A DNA stretch of 64,000 bases from Eremomyces bilateralis CBS 781.70 (lineage: Eukaryota; Ascomycota; Dothideomycetes; Eremomycetales; Eremomycetaceae). Shown here piece after piece: positions 23,796 through 36,124 of this stretch (positions are counted from its first letter, which is position 1; each line of letters begins with the position of its first letter). The DNA lies in contig NW_022985084.1 in assembly GCF_010015585.1 (NCBI RefSeq), forward strand, positions 107,985 through 171,984, given 5' to 3'. The position numbers were made by a program, and so were the translations under genes. The notes below the pieces were generated by a model that was given only the letters and a program-made list of their open reading frames with translations, ran no database searches and was not told the DNA's origin.

Positions 23796-25097
23796 ATGCG
23801 CATGCACTTGTTCGGTCATTATCCCGGTGCCGGCCACTGCACCTTTTCGCCTCCAAACCTTTATACTCGATACTAGCGGTCATAGCGTTGCTTTCTCTGC
23901 ATTTCGAGCGTTGCCTTTATCGTCCTGTGCAATAAAATATCCCTTCGCAAGCGAGTTTCGATCCTTTCATTCGACACTAGGAAAATGGGAAAGAGGATGG
24001 AACAGAATGGAATAAAATGCATCGACACGCGTTGTCGGAAGCGAAGAGCCAGAAGCTGGCAGTACGGAGGGTGTAGACGGATCATGGACACCAAAATTGT
24101 CAGCCACGTGGATGGAATAAAATAGGAGTAATTCCTTGGGGGATCTCGTTTCGATTGTCGTCCTTTCTTCGGCCGGGTCAGGGAGTCGCAGGGTCCAACT
24201 CCATACACCGCGCTACATGCGACATCGTACCGGCTTCATATACCCCGCCGCGATACCAAACCAAATGCAAAAACATTTCACCTACACATGGAGTCCTCTT
24301 CCACCACCCGGCAACACCTATTCTGAGTATCCCTTCATGCGTTTCCTGTTACAAACCGAACTGTCTTGATAGTGTTGCGGGAGGTGGAAAGAAGTTATCT
24401 TCAGTGCGATCGGCAGGCAAGCCGCATAATTAGGGGAAATGTATGGTAGTGGTTATGTACTATGAAGCCTCCCTCGTAACTTACAGGTGTCAATGAGGTT
24501 CCAATGTTCGCATCGGATTTGAGAAGCAAGAAGCAGTGACTTCATAATATTTTTGCCTGCTCCCTATGACTTTCTGGTGTTCAGCAGCTTTCCACTGATC
24601 CCTGATCACACTTCCGCTTATACCGTACACGCGCCACATCCATTTCCTATACCTGTGAGAACTCTAGGCCCCTAGAAGCTTGACCACGACAGGAGGCTGA
24701 ACAATTATGTGTTCTACCGTGACGGTCACATTGCAAGAAATCTCAGCTCCTACCGATATGGATCATGATAGGTAAGTTACACCCCGTCGATGTCTTAGAT
24801 GCATCAGCAACCGAAAGCTCGATATCCAGTTTCGGGGCTGGTTCAGTTCCTTATCGCCGTTTCCTAGAATGGGAATACTAGTACGGTAGGGCGGTAGAGA
24901 CCTACCTTACCAGTGTTTGACTTGATTTCTCCTTCCTTCCCTTCACGAACATACTAATCCTAGATTTCTAATGCTTCTTTTGTTGTCGTTGTGTAGAATC
25001 ACTTGTCACCAATTACTGTTCATTGAGTTGTTCTGCCTTCAGCCTGACCTCGTCAAAAGCAGTTGATTGATCATAGTTCTCACCGGATCCGCTCAGG
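23796..25097. other. Intergenic region cyclin / amidase
   Basis: About 1.3 kb with no supportable gene. The first part is presumably the 3' UTR of the cyclin. At about 24885-24911 the motif GTAGGG/CTACCTTACC forms a short imperfect inverted repeat. Nothing else stands out. Confidence 0.45.
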
Positions 25098-27054
25098 ATG
25101 AAGTACGGGAGTTTCGTCATTTTAGCGCTCCATTGCTTAATAGCATGGCTGGCACATGCCTGGTCAAAACAAGAAGCGTCGGATCCCGGTACCGGTAGTC
25201 ATCTCACCGGTCAGTTTCTCGCCTATACTCGTGGATATATCCCTGATAACGCCGATCCCAAGCAGTGAAAGGAACCCCTTTCCCAAGTCTCATCGATGTA
25301 ACCATTGATGACCTACAGAACGGTTTACAAAGCGAGCTTTTTACGAGTGTCGACCTTGTCAAGGTGAGATGTGGCAAAGAACTTACTGCAAGAGCATGGA
25401 TCTAACTGAATCAAGGCGTATATTGCAAGGACACTTCTGGCCAATGTTACGCTCAATGTCATCACCGAGCTCAATCCGGATGCCTTACAGATTGCTGCTG
25501 CGCTAGATGCGGAGAGAGCTGTTGGTATGACGAGAGGACCTCTCCATGGCGTGCCAATTTTCATCAAGAACACCATTGCAACGGCCGACAAAATGAATAA
25601 CACAGGTACCACTCTCTTGGCTGGATGGATGAAACTTAATTGACCCCGATACAGCTGGATCGTACGCTCTCCTTGGAGCAACGGTCCCACGTGATGCTAC
25701 CGTTGCTGCGAAGCTTCGTGAAGCCGGAGCTATCATTCTCGGCAAAGCGAATATGTCCCAGTGGTCCAGTTTCCGCTCCGGCAACTCCAACGATGGTTGG
25801 AGCGCTCATGGTGGACAAGTCTATGGCGCGTACTATCCTATGCAAACCCCGAGCGGAAGCTCGAGCGGTAGTGGTGTCGCTACATCACTCGGACTCGGAT
25901 TCGCAAGCCTAGGAGCCGAAACCGATGGCTCGATTGTTTCTCCGTCGCAGAGGAACGGCGTAGTTGGGATCAAGCCGACTGTCGGATTGACATCGCGCCA
26001 TTTGATAATCCCGATCAGTGAACATCAGGACACTGTCGGTCCGATGGCACGGACTGTGAAAGACGCTGCATATATCCTCCAAGTAGGTTGTCTTCCTCGT
26101 AGTCGGTGTTGTCACAAGGGCCTCTCCATTGACAACCATCGAGGCAATTGCTGGCCCCGACCCACGCGACAACTACACCTCTGGCATCCCTAACGACGGC
26201 AAAATCCCAGATTACGTGGCTGCGTGCAAACTCAGCGCCTTCCGTGGCACTCGCATCGGCGTCCCTCGAAACTTGATCCAACTCGGCATGAATCCAGATT
26301 CGGCCGTCGAAGTGCTGGAATTCAACACCGCGGTCTCGACAATCCGCGAACTGGGCGCAACCGTTATCGAGAATGCCAAATACGCCGGAATCAGAGGCTG
26401 GTCCGAGTCGGACGCCGAGCGGATCGTTCTAGGTGCGGATTTCATAAGCAATCTCGCCACGTATCTTTCGGAATTGACGTTTAATCCAACTGGAGTGAGG
26501 GATATCATCAGCCTGCGGGAGTTCACACGGACTTTCGCGGCGGAGATGTATCCTAGTCGTGACACTAGCAGGTGGGATGAATTGATAGAGAAGTACGGCT
26601 TCAACAACACTGATCCGCGCTTTTGGACTGCATATAAAGAAGGTGTACACCTTGGTGGTGACGGTGGGCATCTTGGTGCATTGCAGAGATTTAACCTTGA
26701 TGCCATTGTTATACCTACGAAGCTCGCCAACGGCTTTCCAGCCGTAGTCGGTAGCCCGGTCGTCACCGTACCCCTTGGTTTCTACCCGCCATTGCACCCA
26801 GTGAGGTTTAACAAGAAAGGGAACCTTGTGGCGACAGGGCCGAACATTCCTTTTGGCATTTCCTTTCTTGGACGAAAGTGGGATGAGGCGAAGTTGATTG
26901 GAATGGCCTATGCGTTCGAGCAGGTGAGTCCACTTTCGGGATGCCGACGGTGGTAGATAGTTACTGATAGACAGAATAGAAAACGATGACGAGGAATAAA
27001 GTACGGCCGTATTTTGTGCCGAATATCGAGCTGGGCGATATCGTTGGCCACTGA
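25098..27054 (+). CDS. Amidase-signature family hydrolase, probably secreted
   Basis: Member of the amidase signature (AS) family, which hydrolyses amide bonds; the substrate is unknown. Predicted exons are 25098-25194, 25266-25363, 25416-25605, 25655-26082, 26144-26923 and 26980-27054, giving 555 aa. The catalytic Ser-cisSer-Lys triad is visible: the Lys in FIKNT, the cis-Ser in the TDGS block, and the nucleophile serine region in SGSSSGSG. The typical GIKPTVGL and DTVGPMARTVKDAA blocks follow. The N terminus begins with Met-Lys and a hydrophobic stretch, a likely signal peptide. The end of exon 1 is the least certain junction, because two GT donors in the same phase (25189 or 25195) fit. 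The other five junctions keep frame and family sequence exactly. Confidence 0.88.
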
Positions 27055-28221
27055 TGGGACTCTGTCTGAATAACTACAATGTTAGGGTCAAAGAAATCCT
27101 GGTTGTGGCTATCAATACACAGCATATAACGAACATATATCTCAATAAATGACAGCTTCTCAGTCAGATTACACTCACCGCTAGATAAGTCGAGGCTTCT
27201 GCAACATTACCTCTCGTGCTCCTAGAACTTTAGGTAATATTTCTTGGGTCGGCTCTCATCACCTCCCTAGTCCGTGCGTTCCTGAACTCCCTGGAGTATG
27301 CCGGGTCTGAGTATACAGAATCATCCTTCAGTCACGCTGGTAGCACTGTTCCGACTCGCTGTTAAGGGAGGGAATCGTGGGTCATCTTCTGATAGCTCTG
27401 CGTTTCAGTGTTCAAGTGCTAAGGCCAGTAGGTTCCGACGGAAAACTTGGCGTGAGATGTTCATGCCCACAAATTTGGTGAGCTTTTTCATTCCTAGTTG
27501 TACGAAGATATGCTGACCTTTAAGAGTTCCACTGATGACCCAACCTCCCGGAAGCGTCTTTGCAACTCTTCCAACGGCAGCCTCTTGGAACCCTCTTCCT
27601 ACAGAACTAGGAGAGAGCATGGAAATGCAGAAACTTATTTCGTCGTCAAATTCCCCTGAATTTATTTCGAGGAGCCGGATCTCGTCATGTTTCAGTGTTG
27701 TGTACTGATAAAGAGGCATCAAAAGGACATGCGAGTATTAAAAGTCAATGGACTTGGATAGGGAAGGATGGACACAAAAGCACGGATACATCTAAACTTG
27801 TGGAATATATTGAAGGCACATAAACAAAGAAAGGAGGAATATCTGTTAAAACCACTATAACGACTGGTGCAAGGCGTTGGGATGGGAGGCTGGTGACATG
27901 CACGGCTAACGGTCCCGCCAACACAGGATTGCCTGGCACTGGGCCTTATTTCGTGCCGCTTCCAGCTTTGCCCGCTTTTTAGTACTCGTGTTCCAAAACT
28001 GCTCGCTCGATGAAAAAGAACGGCGAAAACAGAATGGTTCATACGGTTCAACTTTGATTGTGGGCGGTCAAGCCACATCTACGGATCGGCATGGGTAGCC
28101 AGAAAAAGGACACTGGAGCTACCTTCTTCAGGAGAAACAGTTGTGATTGGGTAAGAGAAGCTCATCGTCGTCTGTATAGGATACCCGTATGCCTTCATGC
28201 CCACCCAAGCAAAAGTCGACC
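27055..28221. other. Intergenic region amidase / potassium transporter
   Basis: About 1.2 kb between two genes whose ends face each other. It contains one possible coding relic (27405-27722, minus) and otherwise no frame with recognisable sequence. Confidence 0.45.
27405..27722 (-). pseudogene. Possible relic of a HET-domain-like protein
   Basis: A 105-codon minus-strand frame opens with ATGATG and reads YQYTTLKHDEIRLLEI followed by GEFDDEI. This resembles the opening strand of fungal heterokaryon-incompatibility (HET) domains (Y-x-P-L..IRLL.L..G..DDPI). The rest of a HET domain (SYTWG-type core) is absent, and the frame continues with a WW-like LPGGW stretch before a stop. It may be a fragment, a chance match, or a small orphan gene. 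A homology search of the first 40 residues would decide. Confidence 0.25.
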
Positions 28222-31115
28222 TCAAATCTCTCTCACGAAACCAACCTCGACAAGCTTCCCAATCGGGATCTGCATCCTCGCGATCTTCTCTCTTGTATTC
28301 TCCCTAACCCATACGAAGAGGCCCAGCAACAGCCTCTTACAAATATTGTTCCTCTTTGGTAGGACATGCAACTGCTCTTTTCCGACGATATAAATCACCT
28401 GCTTCTCAAAAGAGTCATCCAACATCGTCAACCGTCTCGCGGTCGGGATATCAATCCCATTAAAGATACCCGCATGATAGTCATGGTCAGCCGCCGCAGG
28501 GGTTTCTGCAGTAGGACTCGACAATGTAAACTGTTGTACCACGATGGAGGCACCCTCGGAGAGGGGGGGCGCAGGAGCAGTGGGAATGATGGCCCGGCGG
28601 AGGGCAGAGTAGACGTGCGATCCTAGATGTGGGTGGATGACCTGGTCTTTATAGCCGTATCGGATGATAACGCGGTAGGTGTTCTTGAATTGGGTGCGGG
28701 TGACGGTGTATTGATCTTCCCTTACCTGCCCCGTGGATATTAACTTAGTTTCATCGACTTCAAAACGACCGACTCGTCAGGACTTACGTAAGGAACATGC
28801 AAAGCGCGCAGATGCATGAACACACAGACTTCAGGCTGCGCTTCAAATTTGCGGAGGAACTCCTCGTAAACAGCTGGAACACGATCTCCTGTCTTGTCGA
28901 AGAAAATGCCCATCCCTATTGTCAGGTCAGTCAGCAGCAGATCACGCGCCACCAGGGAGATTTTCTAACCTCTGAAATACCCAATCTCAGCTCCGCCCCA
29001 CTCATCCGTGAACTTAAGCTCCGAATCCATGTCTTTCGTGAGCATGTCCTTGAGATTTGGCAGGTTTTTCCTTCTGCTGTCCATTGCCTTTCCTTGCCGT
29101 AGCGCCAAACTATGAAGAAGGACGCCATGATAATAGCGAGCATGAGGGTAAACCAAGCTCCTCGAGGGATCTTGGTAACAGCAGTCGAGAGGTATAGACC
29201 ATCGTGGGTAACTATCGGCAGCCATACGATGAACACGAGCAGACTATGCAGTTGCCATACGATCAGGGCAACAAGGGATACCATCCATGTGTCAATAAAA
29301 GTTACCACAATGACACAAAACCTGTACGCATGGCCTAAACTCGTAGTCTGGAGACGTTATTATCTGAGGGGCCCGTTCAGGTCGAAAGGGGCGGGACGTA
29401 AAATGGATGGGAACGAATTGGTACTTACATTGTTGAACACAGCAGTGACAAGCACAGTCCCACACATCATAATCCAGTTAGCAGTAGGTATGTAAACTTG
29501 CCCATGGAACCGATCCGAAGTGTACCTCACCGAAATATGAGGGAAGTAAGATGTGTTCATAAGCTGCGAAAGCAATTGGAACGTACTTGTGATTAACGCC
29601 TGACTGGCGACAACTGCGGCAAGGATGGACGCAATGAGGGCAGGATAGAACATTCCCGGAGGAACCGAGTTGAAGAATGGGTTCGAATACGCTGCCGGGT
29701 GGACCGAGATATATGCAGCCTGCCCGATATAGGCCAGGAGGAGGCATGGATAGGCAAATCCAAGCCATGAAATTTGAATGGCTCTGATTTAGGAGTCAGC
29801 GGGGCAATATAAACCGTTACGCTTCCTGGCATACCGTTGAGAGAATGCTCCCATATCTGCAAACATTGCTTCCACTCCAGTGAAGGAGAGAAGAATGCCT
29901 CCAAGGAACATCCAACCGTCTGTCTTGTTTCGCATGAGGTAGTTGCCGGCGAAATATGGAGAGAACGCTTTCAAGACGGAGTGATCGTAATGAGTAAGGT
30001 TCTGACAACGTCTTAGTCCCGGATCAGTTAAAGGACGAAGGGAAACATACATAGATACCGAATGACATGTTGAATGTAAGCCAGATGATCACAATTGGGG
30101 CGAAAGTACTGGCAAGACGATGTATACCCAACGGCTGTAGAAGAAAGAGGAGGATGAGGATAGCGCATGACGCCCCGATGATGGTGCTAGTGGATATGTC
30201 TTCATTGACAACTCGGAGACCTTATAAAAGCTTTAGTGTGGCTCTAAGGGTGTCTATAAATTCATTAACTGACCTTGTATTGCACCAAGAACGGATTGTG
30301 CTGGTGTGAGAATACTATCTGCCAGGATCATACTGACGCCCAAGACTGCCAGGACTTTGAGGAGAATCTTCATAATCCATTCACGTTCAATGAAGCTGCG
30401 AACCGCTCGATTCGTAGACTTCATCTCGGCATCTCCATACCTTTCGAATGTGAATTGGGATTTTCTTCTTGGATCGTGGTTGGTAATATGACTCTGAACA
30501 AGGGGCGATTAGATACTGATGACTGAGTAAAGAGATGGAGTGCCATACATAGCGGGTTAGGAGATTATACATGGCAAAGGAACCGCCTTCTCCTTCATTG
30601 TCGGCGGAAAGGATGATCAGCACGTATTTGATCGTAACCATGATAGTGACTGAGTAAATAATTAGAGACAACGCTCCAACGAGATCCTCATGAGAGGGTT
30701 CGCTTGTGAAGGTGGACGAGTAGACGTAGAGAGGAGATGTTCCAATGTCTCCATAGATAACACCTGTGGATTGGTATGCAAGCCTACATGGTTGACGCTA
30801 ATACTGTGGGAGATCGATTAGCTGCGAGGAACGAAACGCATACCACATTAGGACCCATCCTTTGAAAGTCTAGCACTGGTTAGTTTCTAAGAGCCATTTA
30901 CCAACTTGAAAGGGATTGGCCTGTTTCTTCCTAAAGTCACGACTGTCAGGCGTAGCTGTATCGTCACTGAATGTGGACTCGAGATCCGGTTCCCTCTGCA
31001 AGGTACGATTTCTGATCTTAGAATCCCGAATGGGATCACTGGTGGATGAAATGCCAGTCGCTGGCCTGTCCACAGGATTGATCTGATCTGCTTGGGCATC
31101 ATGGTTCTTCTCCAT
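28222..31115 (-). CDS. hak1: High-affinity potassium transporter, KUP/HAK/KT family (frameshifted)
   Basis: Plasma-membrane K+ uptake transporter of the HAK/KUP type, about 803 aa with 12 predicted membrane helices. Exons on the minus strand: 31115-30902, 30869-30844, 30797-30549, 30493-30274, 30220-30051, 30001-29835, 29783-29429, 29347-28970, 28915-28788 and 28725-28222. Clear family blocks: VIYGDIGTSPLYV, DNEGEGGSFAMYNLL, ILADSILTPAQSVLGAIQG, GGILLSFTGVEAMFADMGAF and GMGIFFDKTGD. The cytosolic C-terminal domain is complete to the stop. The frame breaks inside the exon 29347-28970, at a run of five T (five A on the coding strand) at 29065-29069. One additional base there restores both the family sequence and the splice phase. 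This is either assembly error or a real loss of function. The frame also has an in-frame TTG upstream at 31157, but the first ATG is at 31115. Confidence 0.88.
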
Positions 31116-32828
31116 GGCGGGGAAATCAATTCGGGCCACAACGATCGGGTAGGACAAGACCAGATAAGACCAAATGCTAGGGGGAAACAGTTGGATTTAT
31201 TAGGAAAAGAAACAATGAAGAGACAATGAGAAGACAATGAGGTCAATTTGAATGGCGGGAGTAGACTGATATACTAGTTCTGGAATGAATAACATTGAAA
31301 GGGGTTACCACTAAAGATGGAGGGGTTATGACCTCCCAGTGCGCTTCACTCGACCCTCATCGTGACCGTCCATCAACTGAATCCCCAATCTCTTGAGAGA
31401 GATATCCTATTTACCCACCATCCCTAGCCCATAAGTGATTATTGACGAGTGTTATTCCGCAACAGTAGTAGGAAGGGTGCCTATCCCAAGGTTGGACGCA
31501 CCAAGTTGGACGTACCAGGTCAGACGCTTATCGTGCTGAGATGCCCCCATGAACCAAAAATCGCGCATATAAACTTACGGCCTGAAGTTCTGGACGGAGG
31601 CAGTGCATCGTACAAATGTGGTCATATTGCATGCAGGATGCAACGGTTTGGTCTATCCAGCGATCATGAGGTTCATGAGCCGCCGAAGGCTAGACCATCC
31701 TGCCGACTAGCCAAGTCGGCGAGCGGAAATGCAATGGTAGAAACTGTGTTGATGACGATGGGCCCACCAGTGCAATGGTCTGATAAAAAGAAAAAGGCAA
31801 GGGATGAGGAAACAATTCCGGGAGCCATAGTTCCATGCATATGCAGGCGGCCACTGGACCGGGGAAGCTGTCTCGGAGCTTATACAAGACGATGTGATAG
31901 AGAGACATTTCTGTGACATGACATCAGTTTAGGCGTAATGATTAACCTTTGCACGGGCACATTCGCACGTTATCGGTATGCAATATGCATATAAGGGGGC
32001 AGTGTTGATGGTAATATAAAGTCGACCATCAGGGAAATGGTTCGAGGCTGGATTGGTTGGTGATGAAAAATCGCGCATTCCACGCGGGATGGTCTGGTTG
32101 ACAACTCAACCCGGACTGATTGAGTTTGCCGAACCGCTTGGGCAGGATCCTGCTTCAACTTTTCCAGCTAGTTTGAGCTGGGTGATAGGAATAATTGCAA
32201 TCCCGGGTTGACCCAAGTGGCGCAAAAATTCGCGTAGTGCAGACGCGTCGAGACTCGAGCAAGACAGGATTCCGAAAAACGAAACGTGAAGACGTTGATA
32301 TGCAAGCCCCACATGCACCAGACTCCAACAGACTTCCCTATTTTAGTGAGTATTCCAATTAGTGCCTTTCCAACGATAGGCAAGGGGACGAGAAGCAAGT
32401 AATAGAACGTCAACTATCCGAGCGGAGGGTAGAAGTCGGATATACTGTCCTGTTCAGGTGTGACAATGCCTGGGACTTGAAAGCAGTTCCTATTCTATTT
32501 AATGGTCCAATTGCCCTAATGAAGACATGAAGATTGGAAATAATGGCAATAATAAAGTTAATCAGTGTACGATGCGCTTGGAGAGCTGGAGAGTCGGGGT
32601 CTTCGGTGGTTGGTGGTTAGTAGGTTGAATGCGCGACATAATGAAGTGAAGCGAAAGGACCCCTGTCCACAATTTCATGACTCAGTCATCCTGATAATCG
32701 AACTTCAATCTTATGGATGAAATGTCCCTGTAGCAATTCATTCAATCCACCAAATACAATCCAGACAACCACCACCCTTGACAGGAGAAACACACCCTCA
32801 ACATAAGCGTCCTTGAACATTACCCACC
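31116..32828. other. Intergenic region hak1 / gcn3
   Basis: About 1.7 kb between divergent genes, so both promoters should lie here. The longest open frame (31449-31916, +) starts with GTG and has no recognisable domain. I see no convincing gene. Confidence 0.45.
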
Positions 32829-33989
32829 ATGACCTCAACTACCCCCACCCAGCCCTCCCCCCTCCACAACTCTCGCTCCCCCTCCGAACCTTTCGATATC
32901 GTCACTACCTACCACCACCTCCTCTCCGCCGACCCGGACCTCACCATGCCCGTCGCGGCCATTGAATCCCTCGTCCTCGCCCTTAGCTCCACCCCCACGC
33001 TCACCATCTCTGAAACTCTCGCCCTCCTCTCCACGCACGTCGCCACCCTCAAATCCGCTATCCCTAACCCCATCTCCCTCTCCGCCGGCACCGACCTCTT
33101 CCAACGCTACCTCATCTCCTCCCTCCAGCGCCCCTCCTCCCCCGACGGCGACTTCGAGTCCGTCCGCCGCCACCTCCTCACCAACGGCCGCCTGTTCGTC
33201 GAGCGCGCGAAGCAGGCGCGGGAGGAGATCGCGAACTTCGGGCGGCACTTCGTGCGCGACGGGAAGACCGTGCTGACGAACGGGGGGAGCCGCGTCGTGG
33301 GATCGCTGCTGCAGAGCGCCGCGGAGGCGAGCGCAGGGTCAGTGCGGTTCCGGGTGATCTACGTGCTGGACAGCGATAATCTGCATGCGTGCACCGCGGC
33401 GGAGCACGAGCATCGTGGTCGGGCGAAGCGGCTAGAGGCGGAGGGGACGGCGACGGTGGCGGGGTTGAGGAAGCGGGGGGTGCCCGTGGCGACGATACCG
33501 AGTAGTGCGGTTGGGTATGCGATGGGGGAGGTGGATATGGTGATTGTGGGGGCGGAAGGGGTGGTAGAGAATGGGGGGATCATTAGCCGACTGGGGACAT
33601 ATCAGATGGGATTGCTGGCGAAGAGCGCGGGGAAGCCGTTCTACGTAGTGGCGGAGAGTCACAAGTTCGTCCGGTTGTATCCCTTGAGTCAATTCGACCT
33701 GCCGATTGAGCAAGACGTGTTGCGGTTCGTGGCGGATGAGACGAGTGGGAAGTCCGGGAAGGGAGTCGAATTTACCGACGAGGCGATTGATGTGGAGGAT
33801 GGGAAGGCCATGAAGAAGAACTCAATCGCCGATTCGGTGGATTTCACGGTACGTTGCGGATCGGATGAAGTTTATGACCGGGTTTACTGACTACTATAGC
33901 CTCCGAATCTGATATCCGGTATCATCACGGAAGGCGGCGTACTGACACCAAGCGCTGTGAGCGAAGAACTAATAAAGATTTGGTTCTGA
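32829..33989 (+). CDS. gcn3: Translation initiation factor eIF2B subunit alpha (Gcn3)
   Basis: Regulatory subunit of the eIF2B guanine-nucleotide exchange factor, which senses phosphorylated eIF2 in the cytosol. Two exons, 32829-33848 and 33900-33989, give 369 aa. The N-terminal helical domain is followed by the Rossmann-like IF2B domain, visible in VVGSLLQSAAEAS, FRVIYVLDS, GVPVATIPSSAVGYAM and VDMVIVGAEGVVENGGII. KSAGKPFYVVAESHKF is also typical. The short second exon supplies the conserved tail PPNLISGIITEGGVLTPSAV and ends in a Trp-Phe, as expected for this subunit. The first exon is strongly C-rich at third positions in its first 300 bases, unlike its flanks. ATG context is good (CACCATGA). 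Confidence 0.94.
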
Positions 33990-34348
33990 AACCTTCCATT
34001 AAAACTCCAGATCGCGGTATGAGCGGCGCGTTCCTGGTCATGATACCCATAACTAAAACAATGAATAGATATTGAAATGACTGATAACGCTTTGCTTGGA
34101 TGAAAATTTCCACCCATGACCTTCGCGCGCCCTGTGTATATCCGGCAGTGACGGTGTTTACCCAGAGTGTAGACCATCTATTTCTATGCGCCATTAAGCC
34201 AATATGAATTCGAAATCGACTGGACGCCAGCCAACACCGGCGCTCAATCGCGATGGTCCACATTAATCGAGGATCGTGTATGCATGATTCGTAATGCATA
34301 ATCGGTTCCCTTGGTTTCGAAAGTCAAACGCCCTCCATGACCGTCCCA

Positions 34349-36002
34349 TTAGGACGCACCGGTCCGTCCCATCTCCTGAATCTCCCGATCTACCGCCGCC
34401 AATTCCCGCCGAATTTGCTCTCGCTTCCATTCCAACTCCTGCACGCGAGCGGCGGTCGCCGTCCGCTCACTGTACCCGGCCCCACCAGGGTGTGTCGACA
34501 ACGCCGGATCGATGGCGGTGTCCATGCTCGAAGGATGTTCCGCGTTCAACAAACTGGCAATCGAGTTATTCGAAGGACGCGACTCGGCGGCTCGCCCGGA
34601 AGTTGCGCCCTCGATCTCGGAGATCCGGCGCTTCTGCGGTACGGTTTCGGCGCGTCGACTGTCACGAGACGGGGAGCGACCACCGCTATGTCGGGACGGT
34701 AGGACGATGCTCGGTGTCGGGCGATAGTTCGTGAAGTCGGCCGGAGGTGGCGCATAAGGGTGAGCATAAGGTTCCTCGGCACCATCGAGGACCGAATCTG
34801 GGGGGCTCGGATGAGACTCGCTTGGGGAGCCGGCGCCGTAGGCATCCGATCGAGCGATTGAAGGTGGTGCGTGGTGGGTTTCCGGATATCGTTGCGGGTC
34901 GGGGGAGACGGAGGACTTGGGGCTCGATGAGGGGTATTGATGGGACGTAGCTTGTCCTGGAAGGGCAATGACGCGTTTTCGTCGTTTGATTTCTTGCTTT
35001 TTCATTGCGGACGGGCGGTGTCGGCCATGCAGCTTGTAGTATAAGCCTGGTCAGGTTAGTCTAGCTCGAATAGGCATGAGTTTAATACTGAACATACCGC
35101 AGGCATTGCAGATAGTGTTTCCACTTTCATCTCGGCGCCACAGGGGAGTGACTGACGTCCCACAGTTCTGGCATGCAGGCATGAGTTCGGCTCGAGGGGT
35201 CTGCTGTGCAGTCGTGCCCGCGTCCGTGGATGGCTTTGGACTGTTGCCCTGCACAATGGAGACCTGTGTCGTCTTCGAGACACGATTGTTGAAAGCCGGA
35301 CATCCGTTGCAGGCACGCTGGCCTCCAGTTCCGTTGCAGCGCCCTCCCCCCGGACAAGTTCCTGATGTGATCGAGTCGGCCGCAACGTAGGTCGATCCAT
35401 CGCTTCCAGCGTACGCTGTCGGCGCTGGAGGGGACGCCTGTCCGCCTTCGGTGGGCTGCGGGGACAAGGCCGTCTGCTGTGCGCCTTTCCTTAGATTCGT
35501 CGGTCGAGACTGGTTTCGCGCTTTGAGATAAAGGCCGCATGCGTTGCATATGGTCTCGCCGGTGGGTGATCTTCGCCACAGTGGCGTGCGATTCGTTCCG
35601 CAGTTGCTGGTCATGTCAGTTCCATTATCGTTGAGCGACTGGGTGCACATCATACCTGCAGGTCTGTCCAGATACGGGGGCTGCTGGGGGTAGATTGCCC
35701 TGTAGAGGATAGTTTTGCGGATCGAGTAGGGTTGTGGAGCTGGGAGAATGTCCCGCGGACGGTGCCGGGCTATACGGGCTCGTTGAAGAAGTCATCGGCG
35801 CGGGTTGGTTTCTCTCCAGCGATTGTTCTCTTGGATGTCTGAATTGCGCAAGAGTGGTATCGTGTGGTCGATTGAGGAGCTCCAGAACCCCGGCGGTCTC
35901 TAGATCCTCGCGTGACGGTTCTCTTCCGAACGGCCCTGAGGAGGAGTATAGGGAAGGCGAACTTCGACTTATGGCAGCAGTCGGACCTGAGAAGGATGGC
36001 AT
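34349..36002 (-). CDS. sreA: GATA-type iron regulator SreA (siderophore biosynthesis repressor)
   Basis: Transcription factor that represses siderophore synthesis and iron uptake when iron is sufficient. Exons on the minus strand: 36002-35656, 35606-35098 and 35046-34349, giving 517 aa. Seen: two CxxC-x17-CxxC GATA fingers, the first at C115/C118/C136/C139 and the second at about C261/C264/C282/C285. Between them lies the cysteine-rich region with C200, C206, C215 and C218. This arrangement is diagnostic of the SreA/Urbs1/Sre1 family, where the cysteine cluster is tied to iron sensing. Both introns interrupt finger codons. The C terminus ends in a short coiled coil ([20 protein letters not shown]). 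A conserved [14 protein letters not shown] block precedes finger 1. The start at 36002 is the first ATG in the frame that supports this block; an upstream exon cannot be excluded. It is convergent with gcn3. Confidence 0.92.
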
Positions 36003-36110
36003 GACGCTGCTGAGAATGTGAGCATGACCCAGTCCAAAAGAGTTGTGATGACGAACAGTTTGAGAGAGGGTGGGAGGAGTGTTGGGTAGGGCGCAAGTGG
36101 CGGATAGTCG

Positions 36111-36124
36111 ATCAGATAACCAAT
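36111..36124. promoter_or_regulatory. ATCAGATAA joined to CCAAT upstream of sreA
   Basis: ATCAGATAA at 36111-36119 matches the ATCWGATAA element bound by SreA-type GATA factors. It runs directly into CCAAT at 36120-36124, the box of the Hap/CBC complex. The pair lies about 110 bp upstream of the sreA start codon. This suggests autoregulation or iron-dependent control. I did not find a clear HapX half-site 12 bases beyond the CCAAT box. Confidence 0.5.

Noticed and set aside
31449-31916. 155-codon plus-strand frame between hak1 and gcn3
   Set aside because: It starts at GTG, has no family motif and lies in the shared promoter region.
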